In this document: one piece after another, positions 8,647-16,499 of the stretch | Layout of the letters: each line of letters begins with the position of its first letter | Position numbering within the stretch: the stretch's first letter is position 1 | NCBI GenBank assembly: GCA_026770615.1 | Contig: MU632025.1 | Coordinates: forward strand, 20,701-47,424 | DNA from: Pavlovales sp. CCMP2436 | Lineage: Eukaryota; Haptophyta; Pavlovophyceae; Pavlovales | DNA: 26,724 nucleotides | Direction of reading: 5' to 3' | The notes under the pieces: model-generated | What the model saw: the letters and a program-made list of their open reading frames with translations, nothing else | The model's database searches: none | What the model was told of the DNA's origin: nothing | Position numbers and translations under genes: made by a program

Positions 8647-9889
8647 ATGATGCGCGCTCTGCAGGCTCCCGCGGTACACACACCGATGGTCGTCACCGAG
8701 TGCCCCGCCCCCATGATCACCGCCCCTGGCGACGTGGTGGTGCGCGTGCACTACGCTGCCCTCAACCCGGTCGACTGGAAGGTACGCACCTTTGCACTAC
8801 CCGCGCGCCCACCCTTTGGCATACGCCCACTCGCGCCCTCGCGCGTTGGCACTACCCGCGCGCCCACTCGCGCTCCACGCTCACCATGTGCACAGATGCT
8901 GGACTATGGCTTCATGGTGAGCTCGTGGCCTGCGTTCTTGGGTGGCGACGTTGCCGGCGTCATCGAGGAAGTCGGCGAGGAGGCGGCCAAGAAGTTCAAG
9001 GTGGGCGACCGCGTCTGGGGCTTCGCGGAGATGGGCAAGATGGGCTCATTTGCCGAGTTGGTGAGGATGACACGGGTCGACATCATTGGCCGAGGTGAAC
9101 TGCTGCACCCCCCCCCTCACCCCCCTCCTCACCCCCCTCCTCACCCCCCTCCTCACCCCCCTCCTCACCCCCCTCCTCACCCCCCCCCTCTCCACATTGC
9201 TGTACCGCCTTTCTTTTCCTTGCCTACATTCAGTGCCCAATCACATGGACCTCAAGGACGCCGCCACACTGCCGATCGGTCTCCTCACTGCTGGGATCAT
9301 GCTGTACGTCGAGTCCGGCCCCGTGATCACTGGCCCCGAGAACTCTGTGCTCGTCTACGGTGCCAGCTCGAGCGTCGGTCTCTACTGCGTGCAGCTCGCC
9401 GCGCTGGCCGGGCACAAGGTCGTCGCAATCGCCTCCCCGCACAACAAGGAGATGGTGACCAAGCTCGGCGCAACGACCTTTATCGACTACCACGACGCAG
9501 ACTGGGAGGCCCAGGCGATCGCCGCGCTCGGGCCCGCCAGCAAGGCCGTCGCGCTCGACTCTATTTCGAGCATAGAGACGGCCGCGGCGTGCGCGCGCGT
9601 CATCAAGGCCACGGGAGGTACAAGCGTCGCGCTGACGCTCCAGGAGGCGTCGACCGTCGAGGGTGTCGTCTACAAGCCTGTCTTCCTCGGCGGCGCCTAC
9701 ACGAACGAGAAGGTCGGGGAGGCCGTCGCCGGCTTCCTCCCCAAGCTGGACGCGCTCCTCGCTGCTAAGTCCCTCGTTCCGAACCCGGTGCAGCTGCTGG
9801 GCGGCCTGGAGAAGGTGAACGAGGGATTTGCGATGATGCGCGCGAACAAGGTCAGCGGCTTGAAGCTGGTGGTGCAGTGCTCGGCCTGA
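8647..9889 (+). CDS. MDR-superfamily (zinc-less, quinone-oxidoreductase-like) NAD(P)H-dependent oxidoreductase, three exons
   Basis: Exon 1 is 8647-8781 (MMRALQAPAV... to NPVDWK), exon 2 is 8896-9094 and exon 3 is 9234-9889; together they encode 329 residues. Intron 1 (8782-8895, phase 0) starts gtacgc and ends cacag; intron 2 (9095-9233, phase 1) starts gtgaac and ends ttcag. Splicing restores an uninterrupted medium-chain dehydrogenase/reductase: a GroES-like N-terminal domain with HYAALNPVDWK, PAFLGGDVAGVIEEVG and FKVGDRVWGF; then the LP.gllTA segment; then a Rossmann domain with VLVYGASSSVGLYCVQLA, the glycine-rich nucleotide-binding loop; then GGLEKVNEGFAMMRANKVSG near the C-terminus. 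The zinc-binding residues of alcohol dehydrogenases are absent, as in quinone reductases and enoyl reductases of this superfamily. It is likely cytosolic, reducing quinones or activated double bonds with NADPH; the exact substrate is unknown. This is the only clearly intact host gene here. A methionine one codon later (8650) is an equally possible start. Confidence 0.9.
9107..9190 (+). repeat. 12-bp C-rich minisatellite inside intron 2
   Basis: About seven copies of caccccccctcct-type units (consensus cacccccctcct) fill the centre of the 139-base intron, leaving a normal acceptor tract afterwards. The opposite strand is G-rich and could form G-quadruplexes; the transcript strand is C-rich. 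Confidence 0.9.
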
Positions 9890-9902
9890 GCCTCAGAGTT
9901 GA

Positions 9903-9930
9903 GAGGAATACGGACCATCCCGTATTCCTC
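9903..9930 (+). other. Perfect 11-bp hairpin just after the oxidoreductase stop
   Basis: gaggaatacgg (9903-9913) pairs with ccgtattcctc (9920-9930) across a six-base loop, 13 bases after the stop codon. It may be a 3'-UTR structure influencing processing or stability. In a eukaryotic setting it is not expected to be a bacterial-type terminator. Confidence 0.6.
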
Positions 9931-9971
9931 CTTCAGTGTCTGACTGACTGACTATGATCGGACAGGCGACA

Positions 9972-9999
9972 GCGTCCGGGGATTGGTTAACCCGGACGC
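9972..9999 (+). other. Perfect 9-bp GC-rich hairpin
   Basis: gcgtccggg (9972-9980) pairs with cccggacgc (9991-9999) with a ten-base loop. It is the second stem within 110 bases downstream of the oxidoreductase. From here to 10538 no gene is supportable; an AT-rich block with palindromic tatata lies at about 10428-10465. Confidence 0.55.
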
Positions 10000-10142
10000 C
10001 CGTTACTTAATTACCTTTAGCCAACAATGTCAATAGCGCTCTAGGAACCACATGCATCCAACACTCAGCGCCCTGAGGCTGAGCTGATATCGGCGAGTCT
10101 TACGAGCCGAGCGGTACTCAGCCGCAAGCAACGCATCCTGTC

Positions 10143-10203
10143 CCTTGATCCGAGTGTTTTCTCGACGATTGAGTCTAGTGGAGACCTGTCAGGGGACGGA
10201 CGT
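10143..10203 (-). repeat. Dispersed repeat family, copy C (inverted, partial)
   Basis: The reverse complement of this segment contains cgtccgtcccctgacaggtc, then tccac and a gttgagaaaacac-like stretch ending in gatcaaggga, matching copy B at 5462-5530 and more weakly copy A. It is the third occurrence of the family in this window and the only one in the opposite orientation. Confidence 0.65.
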
Positions 10204-10538
10204 AGTCGTATTTCGTTTAGATATTTATACTAAGGCGTGCGGGCTAGTTGTGCAGCCGGGCGTAGCAACGCTCATATTATCAGCTCAATTTCTCGGCCAC
10301 GAGGCCTTTGCGAGATTCCCCAACTCCTACTACCCCTCGGCTTCGGCTCGGCTCGCAGATAGAGCACTCTCGTAAAGTTAGGTGACGCTCGGCGCAGCGT
10401 TTAGACCAGCTCGAATTCTCAGACATTATATATACTATTTATATATTTTTGTATATATTATATAAGTAGCGCTAAGATCAGCCTGATTACCCCCCTTCAG
10501 CTCGCTATCCTTAAACGGCCGGATCGTGCTGCCCGCTC

Positions 10539-10565
10539 GCGAGGCAGCCCGATGGGCTGCCTCGC
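10539..10565 (+). promoter_or_regulatory. Perfect 12-bp hairpin enclosing a start codon
   Basis: gcgaggcagccc (10539-10550) and gggctgcctcgc (10554-10565) form a perfect stem with a three-base loop gat. The ATG of the repeat ORF at 10552 lies across the loop and the first stem base. If transcribed, it would strongly occlude the start. Alternatively the palindrome is unrelated and the true start lies elsewhere. Confidence 0.5.
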
Positions 10566-11592
10566 AAAGCTGTTGTACGCACTGCTATCGGCCACCTCCA
10601 TCACGGACGCTTCATCTACTACCTCATCCACCGCACCTCCGTGCAGTTGCTCGCGCCATGCGCGCGCGAACGAGTTCATGGCATTCCAAACCCAAATCCA
10701 CCATCAAGTGAACTCGCTCGCGCTCGACGTCTCGGCTCCTTCGGCTCCTTCTTCAACCAGTCCTTCCAACGCGCCCCCGCGCTGCAGCCCGCGCGCCGCA
10801 CGCGCGAACGAGTTCACGGCATTCAAAACCCCATCGCTTCCCAGCGACACGCCGACAGTGAGACCACCAATGAACTCGCTCGCTCGCGCTCGGCCGGATG
10901 ACCTCGCGTTGCCTGGTTTGGCTCCTTCGGCTCCTTCTTCAACTAGTCCTTCCACCGCGCCCCCGCGCGGCGGCCCGCGCCCTGCACGCGCGAACGAGTT
11001 CACGGCATTCAAAACGTCGCTTCCCAGCGATACGCCGACGGTGAGGTCACCAATGAACTCGCTCGCTCGCACACTGCCGGGCGGCCTCGCGTTGCGCAGC
11101 GACGTCTGTGCTCCGCTCTCGGCTTCCTCCGCATCTTTCATTTCTACCGCATCGGCCCGCTCCAGCGCGCCCGCGTCCCGCTCCCCGCTGCGCAGCTCGT
11201 GCTTTGCACGCGCGAACAAGTTCACGGCATTCAAAACCCCGACGGTGAAAACACCAATGAACTCTTTCGTTCGCGCACTGTCGGGCGGCCTCGCGTTGTC
11301 GGACGACAGTTCGACCCCGTCGGCTCCCTCTCCAACTCCTTCGGCTCCCTCTTCAACCAGTCCTTCCACCGCGCCCCCGCGCTGCGGCCCGCGCCCTGCA
11401 CGCGCAAACGAGTTCTCGACATTCAAAACTCCATCGCTTCCCAGCGATATGTCACCGGTGGGATCACCAATGGACTCGCTTGCTCGCGCACTGTCGGGCG
11501 GCCCCGCGTTGCGCAGCAACTCCAGCGCTTTGTTTTCGGCTTCCTCATCATCCACCACTTCTACCAGCTCCTCACTTCGACGTAGCGCGTAG
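10552..11592 (+). CDS. Tandem-repeat ORF with a ~63-residue unit (hypothetical)
   Basis: ATG 10552 begins MGCLAKLLYALLSATSITDA and the frame stays open for 346 codons. The body is about five diverged copies of a ~63-residue (~190-base) unit. Each runs ARANEFTAFKTPSLPSD, then TPTVRSPMNSLARALSGG, then a Ser/Pro/Ala-rich spacer such as APSAPSSTSPSTAPPR. The last copies drift and the frame ends in SSSLRRSA. The opposite strand is also open for 284 codons (10704-11558) with the repeat reading FARAGRGPQRGGAVEGLVEE, so the coding strand is not certain and the open frames may simply reflect the repeat. The N-terminal hydrophobic segment could be a signal peptide, or MGC a lipidation site, but neither is shown. 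No family is recognised. Confidence 0.35.
   Translation: MGCLAKLLYALLSATSITDASSTTSSTAPPCSCSRHARANEFMAFQTQIHHQVNSLALDVSAPSAPSSTSPSNAPPRCSPRAARANEFTAFKTPSLPSDTPTVRPPMNSLARARPDDLALPGLAPSAPSSTSPSTAPPRGGPRPARANEFTAFKTSLPSDTPTVRSPMNSLARTLPGGLALRSDVCAPLSASSASFISTASARSSAPASRSPLRSSCFARANKFTAFKTPTVKTPMNSFVRALSGGLALSDDSSTPSAPSPTPSAPSSTSPSTAPPRCGPRPARANEFSTFKTPSLPSDMSPVGSPMDSLARALSGGPALRSNSSALFSASSSSTTSTSSSLRRSA
10660..11560 (+). repeat. ~190-bp tandem repeat array, about five units
   Basis: Units share cgcgcgaacgagttcacggc (starting near 10663, 10801, 10986, 11209 and 11399) and a following caatgaactcgctcgctcgc block. Spacing varies between about 140 and 220 bases through internal loss and gain. Divergence among units indicates an old array. 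Confidence 0.8.
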
Positions 11593-11820
11593 GAGCCTGC
11601 GTCGGAGCGCTAAGTTCAGCCTGACTTGAACTTGAAACGTAACCCCAGCCCGAACCCCCCTTCATTAATATAAAGTTATCTACTATGACTAGTATATATT
11701 TATTATAACTAATGTAGGGTAACTACTCAGGCTGGCATTTGTGACTACAGGTGCGGGATGTCCTGCTGAGCTGAGCGCTGCAACGCCCTTCGCCTACCCG
11801 CTGCCGCGCGCCTTATCGGA

Positions 11821-13160
11821 TTATCCGTCCATCCTCAACAGATGCGCACGCGCGCAGTCTGACGTGCGCACATCGACTCGCCGTCCGGCTGGTGCTCCGT
11901 ATTGCAGCAGACAGACTGCATCTCGCCCCTCACTCCCACTCCCAGCCGAGCGCGAGCAGGCTCGCGTGGCGCACGCCGAGCGGAGCGATCTCCGGTCGAG
12001 CTTGACGCGCCAGCGGCCGTTCGAGCCAACCCAGCCGAGCAGGCGCACCTTGCGCCCGTTCAGCTCGGGCATCTTGCGCCCGCGCAGCTCGGGGACGGGA
12101 CGAGCCGTCAGCCCGCCGAGCGTCGCTGGGAACCGGCGGTTGGCGCCCGGCTGCGCGCTTGTCGCAGCCAGCTCGAGATCGACCGACGCGACGGGCACGG
12201 AGACGCGCTCGCCGTCGTCAAGCTCGAGCTCGACCGACTCCCAATCGCCAGAGACGGCCATGACGACGCCCTCGCGCCCATCGCCGCTGCCCGCCTGCAC
12301 GTATGGGGTGATTCTAGCTTTGCGCCCGGCGAGGGCCAAGTGCAGGACGAGGCGCGACGACATGCCGCAGCTGAGCGCGTGCGCCACCACGAGCGGCCAC
12401 ACGTCAAGCATCGCGACCTCTTTTCCCGTGAAGCGCGCCTCCCGGACGAGCAGCTGGCCGAGCCGCAGCAGCTCAGCTACGCGCACGCATGTTGTGCGCG
12501 GGAAGAGCGCGTGGTTCTCGCGCGACCAGGGTGCCGCCGCCGCCATCACCAGAGAAGCGCCCTCGTGCGCCGGGTCGCGCGCGAGCAGCACGCGCGCGAG
12601 CCCGAGCGGCGTGGGTGCGCCGTCGCCGCTGCCGTCGCTCGCGTGCACGTCCGCCCCGCCCACGAGGAGCTGGCGCACGCGCGCCGGTGAGAGGAGCTCG
12701 AGGTGGTGTAGCTCGCTCGTCCACGCGCTTGTCTCGAGCACCCACGCGCCGCAGTCGGGGGGCGCTATCGGGTCGAGCGCCTCGCACTGTGCCCCGTAGG
12801 CGCAGAGCAGCTGCACCACGGCGAGCTGGTTGCCAGCATGACCATAAGCGGTGAAGCTGGTACAGGTCGCCGCCCGCAGGTCGGCTCCGGCCTCGAGCAG
12901 GAGGCGCAATACGTCGACGTGGCCTTCGAGACTCGCCCTAATCAGCGCAGTGTGCCAGCCATATCAGCTTGGTTCACGTCGGCGCCCGCCCAAGCAGGAG
13001 CACCGCGCATTCCACGTCGCCGATTTCACTCGCCCCCGCCAAGGCGGTCCAGCCCTCCTCATCGATCGCGCTGACGTCGGCACCAGCCTCGAGCAGGAAG
13101 CGCGTACACTCGGCGTGGCCAGCGGAACTCGCCTCCATCAGTGCAGTGTGACCAACCGAA
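11821..13160 (-). pseudogene. Ankyrin-repeat protein family, copy 2 (frameshifted, lacking its N-terminus)
   Basis: Reading the minus strand from about 13160, ankyrin units appear (DSVGHTALMEASSAGHAECT, then EEGWTALAGASEIGDVECA), with frame changes near 12975-12990 and 12950. From MRLLLEAGADLRAAT (12909) a single frame runs 362 codons to the stop at 11821. It contains the same conserved block as the other two copies (LAVVQLLCAYGAQ ... HHLELLSPARVRQLLVGG ... WESVELELDDGERVSVPVAS). This copy alone keeps a longer C-terminus with two short 'ELNGRK-VRLLGW..NGRW-VKLD' elements, an SH3-like-looking motif often following ankyrin arrays in algal proteins. No ATG precedes the first repeat, and sequence beyond 13190 is AT-rich and unrelated, so the N-terminus is lost or in another exon. 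The plus-strand open frames here are antisense. The gene is probably decayed; intron boundaries instead of frameshifts cannot be excluded. Confidence 0.7.
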
Positions 13161-13194
13161 TCCGCGGACGTGTGTGGGTTTGGCCTTAAGCCGG

Positions 13195-13345
13195 GTAATT
13201 AATATTAATACAGTTAGTCAGCAGGACATTGCCATAGGCCAGATATTGCTGTTTTGGGGGCAATATATAGATTTTAATATTGGCCCCTCTTGTAAATATG
13301 GAAAGTTATTGGCCTAAATATATTTCCCCCATATATTGGCGGTGT
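13195..13345. repeat. AT-rich segment with recurrent atattggc motifs
   Basis: Short motifs (atattggc, gccaga/gccaatatt, ggcaatatat) recur here and again, more densely, at 14995-15270. The two regions look like diverged members of one AT-rich repeat. No coding signal. Confidence 0.5.
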
Positions 13346-13448
13346 CAATGTGAAGGCGCACGGGGTGGAGACGCAGGTCTTCGGCTCGCAGAAGCAGCCG
13401 CAGTATGAGGAACAGCGAGATGGGGGAGCGGGCAACCACTTCTCGACC

Positions 13449-14295
13449 ATGACGGCCCGACCCGCCGCCCGTGGATCCCTCGCTGACCGGTTCAGTGCAT
13501 CCCTGCGCTCTGAGTCCTGGCGCGAAAAGAAGCCGCGCAATCAGAGCCGCACAAAGCCCCGCCCCCCCCCCGCTCCCGGCCACCCCGCCCGCCGCGAAGG
13601 TGCCGCGAACGACGGAGTCGTCGATCCCCGAGGAGAAGCCACCACAAACACCACGCGACGTGGAGTTGGCGCACCTTGCCGAGGTAGCAGGAACCGACCT
13701 CTCTGTCGCCGAGTTTGCGCTCGACGATGCTGGTGGAGTCGCTGACAAGGCGCTCACGACTCTGCTATACGCGAACGAGCAGTGGAAGGCCGCGCAGAAG
13801 GCGGCCGCGGAGCGGAAGGTAGCTGAGGAAGCGACGGAGGCGGGATGGGCTGCAGCGGAGCTGCTGGCCAAGGTAGAACAGGCGGAAAAGGAGAAGAAGA
13901 CGGCGAAGATTAAAGAGAAACAGGCGGCAGAGAACGCGGCGGCCAAGGATGGGAAGGTGCAGGCGGCTAAGGCGAAGGAGTAGGCGGCTAAGGTGGCCAA
14001 GGAGGCCAGGGCGCAGGCGGTAAAGGTGGCCAAGGAAGCTAAGGCGCAGGCGGAAAAAACGGCTAAGGAAGCCAAGGAGTCCAAAGCGCAGGCAGCCGAA
14101 GCAAAGGCGCAGGTGAAGCCGGCCCCAACCCCAACCCCAAGCTCGACACCATCCTCGACATCCTCGACATCTCGCTCGACACCGACACACCGACCCGCGC
14201 CACCCGCCCAGCTGCCGCACACCGACTCGCACGAGCAGAAGAAGCCGCACGTGGGAGTCAACGTTGCCGACCACAAGACGCAGCCGAAGACCTAG
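13449..14295 (+). pseudogene. Ala/Lys-rich protein with a UBA-like domain and coiled coil (frameshift plus in-frame TAG)
   Basis: ATG 13449 opens MTARPAARGSLADRFSASLR with a basic region. At the run of ten C (13562-13571) the frame must shift by one to continue into TPPAAKVPRTTESSIPEEKP. Next comes a compact helical segment, LAEVAGTDLSVAEFALDDAG then GVADKALTTLLYANEQW (about 13665-13785), whose layout (three short helices, G-T/D-L, DDAGG-x-x-x-A-L) resembles a UBA domain. After that come ~100 residues of A/K/E heptad-like coiled coil. An in-frame TAG at 13981-13983 interrupts this coil; the same frame continues with AAKVAKEARAQ and ends in a Pro/Ser/Thr-rich tail at 14295. Ubiquitin binding is inference from the weak UBA resemblance. 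The antisense strand is open only because lysine and alanine codons give few stops. Two independent disruptions point to a pseudogene. Confidence 0.45.
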
Positions 14296-14546
14296 GCCAC
14301 CGGCAGGAAGGCCAGGGCGAGCACATTATCTGCGCCAAAGCCACCGAAGCTGGACGCCCCGGATACCGGGCAAAGTGCTGCCTTCGGATAGCGCTCGACC
14401 CGACGACCTCACCGCTACCCATCTCGCAACTGGCATCTGCGGGAGATGCTTCGGCACCGCAATCGTCCCTATGACTTTCACTGGCATGCGGCGCACTGAG
14501 GGCTGCGTCGCTGCACGTGGCTACCCGTCGAGCCACCACAGTGGAA

Positions 14547-14714
14547 CCATCTTCAACCAAACTCGAACGAAATCGGCTTCTCAGAGCTCTGCCGGCGCAC
14601 CAGTATCACCGCATGGTGATGCTGAGGCTAGAAACAGAGTGACGATCAGACGCTGACAACCGAGGCCTTCTGGACGCAGAGACTGCGCACCCGGCGGTAG
14701 AAGGGGCATCATAA
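14547..14714 (+). pseudogene. Conserved C-terminal coding fragment, copy 1 (…AVEGAS-stop)
   Basis: Frame starting at 14547 reads PSSTKLERNRLLRALPAHQY, then HRMVMLRLETE, an in-frame TGA, then RSDADNRGLLDAETAHPAV and EGAS before TAA 14712-14714. The same protein end recurs at 17205-17370. Leucine spacing suggests a helical or coiled segment. The codon pattern is preserved on both sides of the TGA, which indicates a decayed gene rather than chance. The family is unknown to me; it might be the tail of a transposable-element protein or of a host multigene family. Sequence further upstream in frame (from about 14490) may belong to it. Confidence 0.5.
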
Positions 14715-14994
14715 CATATTGGCGGCCAAGCCGGGTGGATTCGACTTTTAGCTTTAGCCCCCGAGCGGGCCGCGCCGGCTAGGCGAAGAAAAAATGTAGG
14801 CCACTTTTTTATAAGTTTTTTGGGTATTTTTTCAGAATGTTGAGCGTTAATCAAGTTTCTGCAGGCTAAAAAGACGCGCTTGGGCTAAAGCCTCGATGAG
14901 TGGACACGGTGGCTCCCGCCTCTACGCAGTCGACCTACGGCCGGCTACTAAAAGATTCAAGTTTTCAAGATAATAATAGTGACCGTATTATCCA

Positions 14995-15275
14995 CATTCA
15001 GCTAGTCGGGTCCACCCTTGTATTGCCCAATAATGGCAAAAAAAATCTTCGCTGCAATATTGGCCTATATTTTCCCATATATTTCCTAAGGCTAAGGCCA
15101 GGAGAGGGTCAGGGCCAGAACAAGGGTGTAATTATATCCAAAAAATCTTCGCTGCAATAATATAGCAAATATTGGTTTTTTTGCCACTATAAATATAGCA
15201 ATATATGCCCAAAATATGGCAAAATATATTTTGCTGGAAATATTGCAAAAATATAGCCTATATTTAGCCTTTGCC
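14995..15275. repeat. AT-rich segment with duplicated aaaaaatcttcgctgcaata
   Basis: The 20-mer aaaaaatcttcgctgcaata occurs twice, near 15040 and 15139, within AT-rich sequence carrying many atattggc / aatatagc motifs like those at 13195-13345. It overlaps the tail of a minus-strand open frame, whose C-terminal ~60 residues are therefore doubtful. Confidence 0.6.
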
Positions 15276-15679
15276 AAGCAGGACAAATATCTCTCGATGA
15301 CATAGTAAACGGGAAGGCGGGCTTCCCGAGCTTTCTTTCTTTTGCCCCCCCCCTGCTCAATAACTAACGTCGCGTTAGTCACAAAGGGCCCAGGGCCGAG
15401 GGGGTCGCTAAGGTTTTGAGCGCCAACGTGAGTTCGCAAGATGAAAATTGCGTACGTGCAGCGGGCGAGATCCGTCAATTGACTGAACGAACTTCCAAAT
15501 CGCTTGGCACTCTTGATGATGCGACTCGACTTTTGGATGGAGAGATGGAGCGAGTCGATCACTTGACGATCTCCAATCGACTCGGCGACTTTCGAAGAGG
15601 CGAGGGCAGCGCCCTTCTTCTTCTGCTCAGTACTCCACCGCGCACGGGCAACGTCCACCGAAAAGAGATTGTCCGCCAT
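15092..15679 (-). CDS. Hypothetical protein (minus strand)
   Basis: ATG at 15679 starts MADNLFSVDVARARWSTEQK and the frame is open for 195 codons to 15092. The first ~130 residues look protein-like: mixed charged and hydrophobic residues, SIQKSSRIIKSAKRFGSSFS, and a later basic GGGKRKKAREARLP. The rest lies in AT-rich repeat sequence and reads as hydrophobic filler. Base composition is lower in GC than the ankyrin genes and closer to that of the viral genes at the right, so it could be a viral or transposon remnant. No family is recognised. The frame also extends upstream to 15841 without an ATG-supported reason to begin there. Confidence 0.3.
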   Translation of the reverse strand: MADNLFSVDVARARWSTEQKKKGAALASSKVAESIGDRQVIDSLHLSIQKSSRIIKSAKRFGSSFSQLTDLARCTYAIFILRTHVGAQNLSDPLGPGPFVTNATLVIEQGGGKRKKAREARLPVYYVIERYLSCLAKAKYRLYFCNISSKIYFAIFWAYIAIFIVAKKPIFAILLQRRFFGYNYTLVLALTLSWP

Positions 15680-15771
15680 TAAATGAAGAATCTGCGCAGA
15701 GGAGAAAGATGGGAAGTTGCGGAGGCGCAATGGTAAGCTAAACTGCACCCGCATCTCTGAAGAGAGGTAGC

Positions 15772-15850
15772 GGACAGGCAGGGGCGTCTCATCAACCACG
15801 GCTTGACAAGCGTGGACAGGCAGGGACGTCTCACCAATCACAAGCGGGCT
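15772..15850 (+). repeat. 42-bp tandem duplication
   Basis: ggacaggcaggggcgtctca (15772 on) repeats at 15814 as ggacaggcagggacgtctca, each followed by a related caa-cca-c stretch. Two copies only. From 15850 to 16200 no gene is supported. Confidence 0.75.
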
Positions 15851-16200
15851 CGAGAGCGTGCTTAATTTTGATTGGTTGATTCGGGCGGGCCTGAGTCGGG
15901 CTTATGGTACTAATTTTGAATTATGTATAAACATTAAAGGCTGACTATTCGTTTAAAAAGAAGCTTGGCGCTTATATTCAAGAAGAAAATCCAAGTACAG
16001 TACCCCGTTCCCAGCGTATGTAGGCTTGTTTCCGCGTTCTATACCTGCGCTGCGCTGCGCATGCTCCTGGCCCTTCGGTAATTTTAAAGTCAAGTGGTAT
16101 TTAAAAGTCGGTAGTTTGGGATGCTTAATGGTGGACGGCAGGAGCTGGGGCAAGGCCGCACAAGACAAGGCATCCTGGCGCAAACCGACGAGACTACCGG

Positions 16201-16246
16201 ACGTTTTTTAATAATAGTTCTTTTAACGTCCCCCGACTTGCAGCCC
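16201..16246 (+). repeat. 45-bp dispersed repeat, copy 2
   Basis: This segment (ttttttaataatagttcttt then cccccgacttgcagccc) matches 5907-5951 with several substitutions, in the same orientation. The flanks are not obviously related. Confidence 0.5.
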
Positions 16247-16409
16247 GAAGGCGTACGGGTATGACATAGGATGGTCAGCGCATCGGTCGTCTCATGTGCT
16301 ATCTTACTCCCCGCGTCGTTCTCTCCGCCACGAACCTTGCTCGTCGTCGCATCGCGCCGCCGCGATCCTGCGCATAATTACAATAAAACATACACGCAAA
16401 AACTTCCGT

Positions 16410-16484
16410 ATAGCCTGAACCGTGCTATGCTGTACCCGCAAATACGGGTACAGCCTAGCACGTGGCGTGGTGTGCGTAGGCTAT
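16410..16484 (+). other. Nested hairpin: 18-bp stem with one mismatch inside an outer 7-bp stem
   Basis: Inner stem: cgtgcta (16421-16427), mismatch, gctgtacccg (16429-16438), loop caaata, cgggtacagc (16445-16454), mismatch, tagcacg (16456-16462). Outer stem: atagcct (16410-16416) with aggctat (16478-16484). It could be a cruciform-forming site, an element end, or a small structured RNA. It lies at the left edge of the T/G-rich tract. Confidence 0.55.
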
Positions 16485-16499
16485 CCTATTCCTTATCTT

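Noticed and set aside
11741..12799. Long plus-strand frame (352 codons) across ankyrin copy 2
   Set aside because: It is the antisense of the conserved ankyrin-family block, which is in the sense direction on the minus strand and shared with two other copies.
13314..14276. Minus-strand 320-codon Ala/Cys/Ser-rich frame
   Set aside because: Antisense of the Ala/Lys-rich coiled-coil gene; codons for Lys, Ala and Glu give few stops in the complement.
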